Source of the DNA: Rossellomorea sp. AcN35-11
Lineage (GTDB): Bacteria > Bacillota > Bacilli > Bacillales > Bacillaceae_B
Length of the DNA: 64,000 nucleotides
NCBI GenBank assembly: GCA_030388825.1
Contig: CP128835.1
Coordinates: forward strand, 2,970,001 to 3,034,000
Direction of reading: 5' to 3'
In this document: piece by piece, positions 1-6,950 of the stretch
Numbering within the stretch: the stretch's first letter is position 1
How the letters are laid out: each line of letters starts with the position of its first letter
The notes under the pieces: generated by a model
What the model saw: only the letters and a program-made list of their open reading frames with translations
Told to the model about the DNA's origin: nothing
The model's database searches: none
Position numbers and translations under genes: made by a program

Positions 1-26
1 CACCGATGCAAATTGAAAAAAAGTAA
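1..26 (+). CDS. C-terminal tail of a paralogue of the next gene (partial)
   Basis: The window opens inside a reading frame that ends P-M-Q-I-E-K-K-stop. The next complete gene ends P-M-K-I-E-K-K-stop. This near identity suggests two tandem paralogues, the first cut by the window edge. Only seven residues are visible, so the assignment is an inference. Confidence 0.45.
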
Positions 27-53
27 TGCCATTTACTGATAAATTGAATTAAT

Positions 54-81
54 AGCTCAGGGGGGTTTTACACTCTGAGCT
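54..81 (+). terminator. Hairpin after the partial gene
   Basis: Arms AGCTCAG (54-60) and CTGAGCT (75-81) with a G/T-rich loop lie about 30 bases after the stop codon. There is no strong T-run, so it is a possible rather than certain terminator. Confidence 0.4.
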
Positions 82-288
82 TTCATATAGGTCATCAGTT
101 GTTAGGATTTATAGAGTGAATGTAGTACGATCATGTGTTTTCTCTGAAAATGGATGAAACACTCTTCAGTATGCTCATTTGAACAAAAGGTTTTACCTAT
201 CTGTGAACAGGGCTGAAATAACTGCCTATACGATTCTACTTTGTGTTTCATATCCTAGATTATCCTTAGAGTAGAAAGGAGGAAGAAT

Positions 289-633
289 ATGAATAGCAAC
301 TATCATGACTGTAATTGCCATAAATGTAATGGGTACAAGCATGATGATCATCGTGACCATCATCAAGTAGATACATGCGATTGTTGTGTCATTGGATTAG
401 AGAAGACAATCAGAGAGCAGTTCCGTTGCGGAGATACGATTGGAATCACTCGATTGGGAGATGTTTCTGCTGGGATTTTCGTCGGAAGGTTCCGGGGCTT
501 GAAGTATAGTGTACTTGAAATTGATGATTTACTTGTTCCAGGTACGACCAGTTTTATTCCATTATGTGATATCGAAAGTGTAGAAAAAGGGATTCAGTTC
601 CAGTATCAACCGATGAAAATTGAGAAGAAATAA
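289..633 (+). CDS. Cys/His-rich protein, possible spore coat or exosporium component
   Basis: This 114-residue protein starts at an ATG with a good ribosome binding site (AAAGGAGG). Its first 35 residues are very rich in His, Cys and Asp (HDCNCHKCNGYKHDDH), followed by a DCCVIGLEKTI segment and a beta-rich body without Cys. Small Cys/His-rich proteins of this kind are typical of spore coat or exosporium layers of Bacillaceae, where they crosslink or bind metal. I do not recognise a precise family, so the coat role is an inference. A paralogue tail immediately upstream suggests local duplication. Confidence 0.6.
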   Translation: MNSNYHDCNCHKCNGYKHDDHRDHHQVDTCDCCVIGLEKTIREQFRCGDTIGITRLGDVSAGIFVGRFRGLKYSVLEIDDLLVPGTTSFIPLCDIESVEKGIQFQYQPMKIEKK

Positions 634-777
634 AGCGATAAAAGGTTGATATCAATAGCCTAGAGGGTCTGGCTTTTATCTTAATAATCGTATAGCAGGG
701 TTTTATCTGTGAGTAGTGAAAGATCGATGATGCTAATTTCTTCATGGATTCTGTACCTGCTGCAACAGGATATGAAA

Positions 778-1025
778 AGGCTGGGACAAAACTATAACAA
801 CCTCGCTTAAACATGAACCATTTCAGTGATGCTTCTTTATGCCGCTAATGATTTCCGTGCAAGACTCCGCTTTCCGCAGGAGTCTCCGTCTTGCACTCCA
901 ATCAACCGCTGGGTAGAATTGGAATCTTAGGTATATTTTAATAATTCAAAACCCGAACTGTTTTACCTGTTTTCAGGTATAATGGTTCGGGTTTTGTTTG
1001 AGTATAAATCCTTTTGTCCCAGCCT
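778..1025. repeat. 248-bp intergenic element bounded by 14-bp perfect inverted repeats
   Basis: AGGCTGGGACAAAA at 778-791 is the exact reverse complement of 1012-1025. Inside are a hairpin around 857-895 (AGACTCC at 862-868 with GGAGTCT at 879-885) and a second strong inverted repeat with arms AAAACCCGAAC (948-958) and GTTCGGGTTTT (985-995). There is no coding frame. Elements with a GTCCCAGCC end and an AGACTCCGC core recur between genes in Bacillaceae; a piece of the same end (GTCCCAGCCTC) recurs near 18858. Likely a non-autonomous, MITE- or REP-like repeat. Confidence 0.65.
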
Positions 1026-1413
1026 CACTCTATTGTGGATAGAAAATGAACTGTCTGCTCTAATTTAATTTAAGCGAAAGGTAAAATGAATATGTTTTTG
1101 AACAGAGAGTAATGAATAGAGATTTGGTACATCTCAAACTAAAAAATGTCCTTTCTGTCACTTTAGGAGATAGTTTGCACATCTATTTTAAAAACCCAGC
1201 TTCTCGAAGGAATAACTGGGTTTGATCTAGTGATAAAGAGGTTCCACTTTGTGCCGCAATAGCACCCGATCGTGGAAGGTGGTTCACCATTTGCTTACCA
1301 CACAATAACGTCGAATGTGCAATAGATCTTTTGTTATTAACTCAATATAAATAACAAAAAGCTACTCATGGGGTCCCGCCTACAAACTACATACGCTAAG
1401 TAAATTTCGACAT
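1026..1413. other. Intergenic stretch without a gene
   Basis: No open frame with a ribosome binding site is visible on either strand. It holds one hairpin with arms AAACCCAG (about 1192) and CTGGGTTT (about 1216) that could end a transcript. No recognisable RNA gene is seen. Confidence 0.5.
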
Positions 1414-1447
1414 GGAAAAAACCGATTTTTCCAACCCTAAGGATCGG
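1414..1447 (-). terminator. Terminator of the sigma factor gene
   Basis: Arms CCGAT (1422-1426) and ATCGG (1443-1447); read on the minus strand the hairpin is followed by TTTTTT. It lies just downstream of the sigma gene stop. Confidence 0.55.
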
Positions 1448-1483
1448 CTCTTTTCTCTTTGTGTGTTCTTTGTGGAGAATTTT

Positions 1484-2347
1484 TTATATTCCTACATGCT
1501 TCAGCTTGTCTGGGTTCCGGACAATATATATGTTGTGGATCATATTATTTTCGACATGAAACATCCCCACTGTATGAATACCTTCGTTTGAACGGAGAAT
1601 AAGAGCAGGTTGCCCGTTAATTTTACTTATTTCAATATGTGAATTTCCATCAACCATGGAAGATTTTCGTACTGCACCAAACAGAAACTTTACAACGCGA
1701 TCCCGTGCTAAAATTGGATTTACGGCAGCCAACACCTTGCCTCCTCCATCTGACACCAGTACCACATTTTGATCAAGCTTGGATATGACCTGATTCAGGT
1801 TTCCCTGTTTGAGTGCTATTATAAAATCATGAACTAAATCTTGAGAAGCTGCTTCAGAATGAACATCGTCTTCAAAATTAATCCCCATCTTTGCTTTTGC
1901 ACGGCTGAATAATTTCCGGCAATTCACTTCACTTTTTTCAATGAGCTTTGCTATCTCGTGATAATCAAAACCGAGTGCCTCTCGAAGGACAAAAACGACA
2001 CGTTCCGTTGGTGTAAGCTTTTCAAGTAGCACAAGTATCCCATAAGACAATTCATCGTCACGGATAACGGAGTCTATTGTATCTTCTGCAGATTTAGATA
2101 AGGGTTCTGGTAGCCATTCTCCAAAATATTGTTCTCGCTTCTTGCGAGCTGTTTTTTGTAAATCCCGACATCGATTCGTTACCATTTTACAAAGATAGGC
2201 TTTAGGCTCACCCAACTTATCCGAGGGAACGTCATATAATTTTATAAAAACGTCATGGACGACATCTTCCGCATCTGAAACCGATCCTGTCAGTTGGTAG
2301 GCGAGTTTAAACAGCAACATTTTATATTTTTCGTACATTTCCTGCAC
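1484..2347 (-). CDS. ECF41-type RNA polymerase sigma factor (SigJ-like)
   Basis: An extracytoplasmic-function sigma factor of 287 residues. Residues 1-70 are region 2 (YQLTGSVSDAEDVVHDVF), residues about 105-155 are region 4 (LTPTERVVFVLREALGFDY, a helix-turn-helix), and the last 115 residues form a SnoaL/NTF2-like domain. That fused C-terminal domain defines the ECF41 group, in which it replaces a separate anti-sigma factor and modulates activity. The start is GTG at 2347, seven bases after GGAAG. Members are characteristically linked to a carboxymuconolactone decarboxylase, and one lies divergently next door. A matching ECF41 promoter upstream implies autoregulation. Confidence 0.9.
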   Translation of the reverse strand: MQEMYEKYKMLLFKLAYQLTGSVSDAEDVVHDVFIKLYDVPSDKLGEPKAYLCKMVTNRCRDLQKTARKKREQYFGEWLPEPLSKSAEDTIDSVIRDDELSYGILVLLEKLTPTERVVFVLREALGFDYHEIAKLIEKSEVNCRKLFSRAKAKMGINFEDDVHSEAASQDLVHDFIIALKQGNLNQVISKLDQNVVLVSDGGGKVLAAVNPILARDRVVKFLFGAVRKSSMVDGNSHIEISKINGQPALILRSNEGIHTVGMFHVENNMIHNIYIVRNPDKLKHVGI

Positions 2348-2404
2348 ATTTTCACTTCCATTCTCTTTCTACAATTCACCGATTGTAGAATGGGCTACAA
2401 ATAT

Positions 2405-2431
2405 AACGAGCTGAGGAGCAGTTTTGTGACA
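2405..2431 (-). promoter_or_regulatory. ECF41-type promoter of the sigma factor gene
   Basis: On the minus strand TGTCACA (2431-2425), a 16-base spacer, then CGTT (2408-2405). The published ECF41 consensus is TGTCACA about 16 bases before CGTC. The same arrangement drives the divergent decarboxylase. Confidence 0.75.
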
Positions 2432-2540
2432 AAATAAAGTATTTATTCTTAAAAAAATATTAACATATATTACAACTACTTTCTAAATATGGATAAAAAT
2501 CATATGGAAATTTATATATAACTATTTTAATTGAACACCC

Positions 2541-2567
2541 TGTCACAGAATGAATGACTTACTCGTT
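2541..2567 (+). promoter_or_regulatory. ECF41-type promoter of the decarboxylase transcript
   Basis: TGTCACA (2541-2547), a 16-base spacer, then CGTT (2564-2567). Identical in both elements and spacing to the divergent copy, so both transcripts should belong to the regulon of the neighbouring sigma factor. Confidence 0.75.
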
Positions 2568-2593
2568 ATATAGGTGTTGATGGAGGAGAAATA

Positions 2594-2641
2594 ATGGAAG
2601 CAGCATTACAAAAGGTTAGTTGCCTTCATAAGATCATCTAA
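2594..2641 (+). CDS. 15-codon ORF directly after the ECF41 promoter
   Basis: An ATG with a good ribosome binding site (GGAGGAG) opens a frame MEAALQKVSCLHKII, followed by a stop and about 125 bases of empty sequence before the decarboxylase. It may be a leader peptide or the stump of a deleted gene. The first gene of an ECF41 target transcript would be expected here. Translation is unproven. Confidence 0.3.
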   Translation: MEAALQKVSCLHKII

Positions 2642-2766
2642 TACTTCATCTGATTCAGACAATTATTAACTAAGGAGGATTGTAAATAGTATGTAAACGC
2701 ATCATTGAATGGGAAAGAACCAATCTACATGATTGAATAAAAAAGGAAAAGAGAGGTATACCAATT

Positions 2767-3246
2767 ATGGCTGAACGTGTGAATTACATGAAAGAATCAC
2801 CGGAATTTTCTAAAAAGTTGATGGAACTTAGCATGCAAGAGAAGGAAAGTTCAATTGAAGAATCAATCCGTCATTTAGTGCACATTAGAGCTTCACAAAT
2901 GAATGGATGTGGCTTTTGCTTAGATATGCACGTCAAAGAAGCTAAAATCCATGGTGAGAGAGAGCCGCGTCTTTACCACACTACAATTTGGCGTGAATCA
3001 ACACTATTTAGTCCACGTGAGCGTGCGGCACTAGAGTGGACAGAGATTTTGACAAAGATGCCTGAGCATGGTGTGTCTGATGACGTTTATGACCGTGTTC
3101 GTTGTCAGTTTTCAGAAAAAGAGTTATCAGACCTTACGTTCTCGGTTATGGCAATTAATGCTTGGAACCGTATAAGTATTGCGTTTAAATCGGTACCAGG
3201 TTCAGCTGACAAAGCGTTTGGATTAACAAAAGCTGGCCTAAGCTAA
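2767..3246 (+). CDS. Carboxymuconolactone decarboxylase family protein (AhpD-like)
   Basis: This 159-residue protein carries the AhpD-type redox motif CGFCLDMH at about residue 46 (two Cys in CxxC spacing followed by His) within an all-alpha fold, as in alkylhydroperoxidase-like members. Members act as peroxidase or disulfide reductase partners in oxidative stress rather than as true decarboxylases. The start follows AAGAGAGG. The gene is the expected partner and target of the divergent ECF41 sigma factor. Its substrate is unknown. Confidence 0.88.
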   Translation: MAERVNYMKESPEFSKKLMELSMQEKESSIEESIRHLVHIRASQMNGCGFCLDMHVKEAKIHGEREPRLYHTTIWRESTLFSPRERAALEWTEILTKMPEHGVSDDVYDRVRCQFSEKELSDLTFSVMAINAWNRISIAFKSVPGSADKAFGLTKAGLS

Positions 3247-3365
3247 GAGTTATATGAACCCAATGTGAAATGGACCTCAGGAGGAAGCGGCATCATGGGC
3301 TTCTCTAGGTGTAGACACGATTTCTGGTGAGGGGCAAGACTAAGAGATTTTCATAATTCAATAGA

Positions 3366-3409
3366 ACAGAAAAACCGGTATCTTTAGAGATATGGGTTTT
3401 TCTGTTTTT
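3366..3409 (+). terminator. Terminator
   Basis: 11-bp arms ACAGAAAAACC and GGTTTTTCTGT with a T-run directly after, about 120 bases downstream of the decarboxylase. Confidence 0.75.
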
Positions 3410-3468
3410 CTGATAGTAATATCGATTTAGAAAATTTCGGGTCTGAACCTGCTAAGGTGAAGCTTTAG

Positions 3469-3600
3469 GTATGGCATAAGCGATTAGTGGACAAGGGAGT
3501 AACGTTTACGATGGAGCCAACCGTAATGGGCGATACCACCATAGCTGTCTTCGACGATAGATGTGGAAACCTTATTCAGATGATCGAGCAGAAGTCATAA
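3469..3600 (+). pseudogene. C-terminal remnant of a VOC (glyoxalase/bleomycin-resistance) protein
   Basis: An open stretch of 43 codons without a start reads ...VDKGVTFTMEPTVMGDTTIA, then VFDDRCGNLIQMIEQ. This is the characteristic last strand of vicinal-oxygen-chelate proteins (GxxVxFxxxP...DPxGNxIQ). A stop in frame precedes it and no upstream part is recognisable, so it is a decayed fragment. Confidence 0.65.
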
Positions 3601-3723
3601 GAGCGTTGCCTTTCCTCTACGTGCTGTATTCAGTGTGCAGGGGGAAGGCCCTTTTTCTAATTTCGGTTTATTCTATGCAATATTGGGAATTCTTCTTAAT
3701 AGGAACGAAAGAGGAGTGGACGT

Positions 3724-4071
3724 ATGGAGTTAGATGGCAGAAAATTAAAAGACAGGGCTAAGGCTGCAATGAGTAAGTTCAAACACAATGTGAAGGGGAC
3801 GTACTATTCTATTGCTGACATTCCCACAGCTTCCGTTCAGGAGTTGGCGGATTTCATTCAGATACACCCTGACACACATGAAATCAATAAGAGTCTGCTC
3901 GGCAACACCTATTCTTTTTTTAGACTGAACTTGAATAACTATCGGTTCTACTTAGAAACCACCCATGACCGTATTTTACAACTGAATGGTTCTTTAAATG
4001 GAAAGGAATTGGTTTCCTTTCGATCTTACCGGGATTCTGATGATAGACATTCACTAGTTAAATTGAGTTAA
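3724..4071 (+). CDS. Hypothetical 115-residue protein
   Basis: The frame starts at an ATG about nine bases after GAGGAG. The N-terminus is basic (RKLKDRAKAAMSKFKHN); the rest is mixed alpha/beta with many aromatic residues (YSFFRLNLNNYRFYLE). There is no signal peptide or membrane segment, and I recognise no family. A short G-rich hairpin with T-run follows at about 4085-4117 and may end the transcript. Confidence 0.55.
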   Translation: MELDGRKLKDRAKAAMSKFKHNVKGTYYSIADIPTASVQELADFIQIHPDTHEINKSLLGNTYSFFRLNLNNYRFYLETTHDRILQLNGSLNGKELVSFRSYRDSDDRHSLVKLS

Positions 4072-4204
4072 GAATAGAGAAATGGGCTTTCTTATAAGGG
4101 GGGCCTGTTTTTTTCGTTCCGGGAAAATTTCTGGAAAATATTGAAACGAAACAACAAATAAATCGTATCATTTTATAATCGGAAAATTGGATGGAGAAAT
4201 TAGA

Positions 4205-4429
4205 ATGAAAAAAAGGAGCTTCTTTAACCAAATGATGGTTCATTATTTGGTCATGCTGATGACTGTGTTCCCAACTTTACTTCTTAGCGGTATTTATCCG
4301 ATTGCTTCTTTTAGAGATGTCGTGAACGTAGTTTTCCAATTTAATAAGGCTGGGCTTATCTTATTTTTGGCTACATATTTTATTTTTCAATTAAGGAATA
4401 GAGCTTGTATGAAAGCCCAGGACCAATAG
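4205..4429 (+). CDS. Small two-segment membrane protein
   Basis: About 74 residues beginning MKKRSFFNQMM, with two hydrophobic stretches (YLVMLMTVFPTLLLSGIY and AGLILFLATYFIFQL) around a short polar loop. An upstream in-frame ATG at 4187 exists, but 4205 is better placed after GGAGAA. No family recognised. The next gene follows closely and may share its transcript. Confidence 0.5.
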   Translation: MKKRSFFNQMMVHYLVMLMTVFPTLLLSGIYPIASFRDVVNVVFQFNKAGLILFLATYFIFQLRNRACMKAQDQ

Positions 4430-4482
4430 GATCTAAAATATCGGTGCCTGCATTATATAGTAGAAAGACCAGGAGTGAAGAA

Positions 4483-4992
4483 ATGAACAACTTTATGAAA
4501 GCATTAACCTATGTAAACGAAAGAGTTTATGAACCTAATCAATTAAAGATAAAATCGGTTCAAGAGGAAAAACAAAATGCACATTACGGTGCTGGTACTT
4601 TTCAATTAGCTTCTCGTTCAGTTCGATTTAGAGTGGCAAAAACAACACCTAATAAGGTAGGGCAATTTGTTGCTTTTTGGGAAAAAGACGAAAATGATAA
4701 CAATCAACCATTTACATATGAAGAGGCCCCCGACTTATTGGTTGTTACTACCTTTTTAAGTAAGGATGAATGGGGACAATTTATTTTCCCGAAAGACATC
4801 CTTGCCAAACAAAATATTCTTAAAACAAGTGCTACAAAAGGGAAGATGGCCATCAGAGTTTACCCTGGTTGGGATACCCCAACTAGCAAACAAGCGATAA
4901 AAACTCAAAAATGGCAGTTACCCTATTTTGTTGATTTGAGTCATTCGAATCAATTACCCATAGGAAAAATAGTAGAACTGTATGCGCAATAA
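4483..4992 (+). CDS. MepB family protein
   Basis: This 169-residue protein resembles MepB, first named from the mepRAB locus of Staphylococcus aureus; its own biochemical role is not established. Visible hallmarks are GTFQLASRSVRFRVAKTTP, VGQFVAFWEKDE, and the C-terminal IRVYPGWDTP...AIKTQKWQLPYF. The start at 4483 is chosen because AGGAG lies seven bases upstream; the longer frame from 4405 overlaps the preceding gene. Neither mepR nor the mepA efflux gene is adjacent here, so it is a stand-alone copy. Confidence 0.8.
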   Translation: MNNFMKALTYVNERVYEPNQLKIKSVQEEKQNAHYGAGTFQLASRSVRFRVAKTTPNKVGQFVAFWEKDENDNNQPFTYEEAPDLLVVTTFLSKDEWGQFIFPKDILAKQNILKTSATKGKMAIRVYPGWDTPTSKQAIKTQKWQLPYFVDLSHSNQLPIGKIVELYAQ

Positions 4993-5003
4993 ATGTGATT
5001 ATC

Positions 5004-5059
5004 GGTGCCTGCCCCCAACACGGGAACGTTTTAGTGTATCGGGGGTCAGGTGCTTTTTT
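5004..5059 (+). terminator. Terminator of mepB-like gene
   Basis: CCTGCCCCC (5008-5016) pairs with GGGGGTCAGG (5041-5050) with one bulge, then a T-run. The stem contains the GGTGCCTG/CAGGTGC motif that recurs in several intergenic regions of the window. Confidence 0.65.
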
Positions 5060-5381
5060 GAGTACTCATAAATAAAGAAAATTCGACACTGGGTCATGAT
5101 TCTCGATTTTCTCGTATGATTAATCAGAAATCCGCCGCGTGAATCGTGGTTATACCCTTTTCCTGAGTATGGAGTAAATGTTTGAGAAATACAATTTAGT
5201 TCAAAAAATGTATAGGAAACGTCCTTTGTTTGCCATGGGGCGTTTTTTCTGACGTATTAGGAATAAGCGCTTATCGTTGAGGTGCCACGGTACCTGTCCC
5301 TGTGGTATCTCTTGACAATCACGTATTTAGAAGGGAATGGAAATATCCAATCCCATATCCAATACCTTAATAAGGTATTCA
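5060..5381. other. Intergenic stretch with a repeated 17-mer
   Basis: No gene is visible. It holds a hairpin with T-run near 5218-5250 (AACGTCC...GGGGCGTT) and the 17-base motif GGTACCTGTCCCTGTGG at 5289-5305, which recurs exactly at 14984-15000. Confidence 0.5.
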
Positions 5382-6170
5382 TTATGTTGCTGAAATGACA
5401 GCACCATTTTTATGTATGACGGTTACGAAGACACCGGACTTTTTTTGAAAATCAGAAGAAGAACCATATGGGACTTTCAATGCGAATGTTTTACCATTTC
5501 TCTTAAATTCAACAGTGAATTTGTCAGATGCCCCAATAATTTCTGCTTCAGTTACCTCGGATTTTCCAGGTATAAGTAAGTTTTGACCTATGAGTAACAT
5601 ATCCATTTTCAAATCATTTGATTTAGCTAAGTCTTCTTGTTTTACTCCAAACCGATGAGCTACGCCCCATAAAGTGTCACCAGGAACTACGGTGTATATT
5701 TCTCCAACATTTGACTTGTTTTGTTCAACAGGAACCAAAATAGATTGTCCAATATTAATTTGATCTGAATCCAACCCGTTTACTTGTTTTAAATGAGCGA
5801 TTGTTGTTTCATATTTTTTAGCTAATGAGTATAATGTATCTCCTCGTTGGACTGAATATTTGTTTTCATTATGACTTTCTAGGTGAGGCACCAGAAGCGC
5901 TTGACCTTCATAAATTTTATCAGACATTAATACGTTTTTTTCTTTTAGTTGATCGACTGTAACATCATATCTTTTAGCTAGACTATATAATGTGTCATGC
6001 TTTTTCACTGTATATTCTGCACTGCAAGCACTTGCATTTCCATTGGTGAGTATAAGAGCAGACAGTGCTCCTACAGTAGTGGCAATCGTTAATTTTTTGT
6101 TTCTTTGTTTAACTGCTTTCTTCTTTTCAATAGCTATTCTTTCTCTCCTACTAAGTTGAATTGTATTCAA
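5382..6170 (-). CDS. Secreted LysM-repeat protein (cell-wall binding)
   Basis: About 262 residues: a basic N-terminus and hydrophobic signal segment (LTIATTVGALSALILTNGNA, cleavage probably after ASA), then three LysM modules (YTVKKHDTLYSLAKRYDV, YSVQRGDTLYSLAKKYE, YTVVPGDTLWGVAHRFG, each ending LLVP/ILVP/LLIP), then a C-terminal beta-rich tail of about 60 residues. LysM binds peptidoglycan glycan chains. I choose a TTG start at 6170, nine bases after AAAGGAG; the ATG at 6179 abuts the Shine-Dalgarno. No hydrolase domain is seen, so its role is binding or scaffolding. It is divergent from a penicillin-binding protein gene. Confidence 0.8.
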   Translation of the reverse strand: MNTIQLSRRERIAIEKKKAVKQRNKKLTIATTVGALSALILTNGNASACSAEYTVKKHDTLYSLAKRYDVTVDQLKEKNVLMSDKIYEGQALLVPHLESHNENKYSVQRGDTLYSLAKKYETTIAHLKQVNGLDSDQINIGQSILVPVEQNKSNVGEIYTVVPGDTLWGVAHRFGVKQEDLAKSNDLKMDMLLIGQNLLIPGKSEVTEAEIIGASDKFTVEFKRNGKTFALKVPYGSSSDFQKKSGVFVTVIHKNGAVISAT

Positions 6171-6950
6171 TTCTTCCATCTCCTTTGTCCTAAATACTAT
6201 CGAACTAACTATATATGAGCCATTTGTGGGTGAGAAGGGTCTAATGTTGGAGTTACCAATACAATCCTTAGTACCCATTGTTTTCCTATGTTCGTTAATT
6301 TCCAGACGTCGAATATAGTCATTTAACCGCGAAAAATGACGAATCATAGTCACTGGGAGATTAGTAGGAGTTAAGGAGGAGGTTGAATTATTTGAATATA
6401 AAGACACAGAGGTATGATGATCAAAAAAAACATTGCATCCATATGGTGGAAGACAGTTAAATTGATTCACACTGTTATTAGTCATTGGGCTTGCATACAG
6501 CGGCAGCACGAGAACACTGTTCATAAAGGATCAATGTTCATTTTCGGTTCAAGAATATGATGAATCTTATAATAGCTAACGTCTCAAATTTCTGAATTCC
6601 CTAAAAAAGATTTTTAGTACTTTTAACTCGGTAAAAAAGAGGGATTTAAACTAAATCAATTAGTGTTAAGATGTTTTGGGATTTGTAGAAAAATGTAGAA
6701 ATTAGTCTAATATTATCCAATGAATAATATTCTATTGAAGACTTATCTCCACAATCTTCTAAAACTGGATGCGTAGTAGAATTCAAATAATGAGTGGAAC
6801 CATTTTAAATTTTATGAGGTGATCTACCTATATTGTATTAATGTATTTCATGTGAGGGGAGGGATAATTACTATAATGTATACTCAAATGAATAAGGATG
6901 ATTAGGTAAAGGACAGTATGAATAAACACGAAGTTAAGGTTGTGAGTTAA
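6171..6950. other. Intergenic region between LysM and PBP genes
   Basis: Very AT-rich and about 780 bases long. An open frame continues upstream from the LysM gene to 6524, but its composition (SVSLYSNNSTSSLTPTNLP) is unlike a folded domain and it places the signal peptide internally, so I treat it as non-coding. Promoters for both divergent genes must lie here; none is distinct by eye. Confidence 0.45.

Noticed and set aside
554..814. 86-codon minus-strand ORF overlapping the first gene and the repeat element
   Set aside because: It is antisense to the end of a well-supported gene and runs into the end of the repeat element.
3561..3761. 66-codon plus-strand ORF
   Set aside because: It overlaps the VOC remnant in another frame and the start of the next gene; no ribosome binding site.
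6171..6524. 118-codon N-terminal extension of the LysM protein
   Set aside because: It would bury the signal peptide, has low-complexity composition, and a TTG start at 6170 has a perfect Shine-Dalgarno at the right distance.
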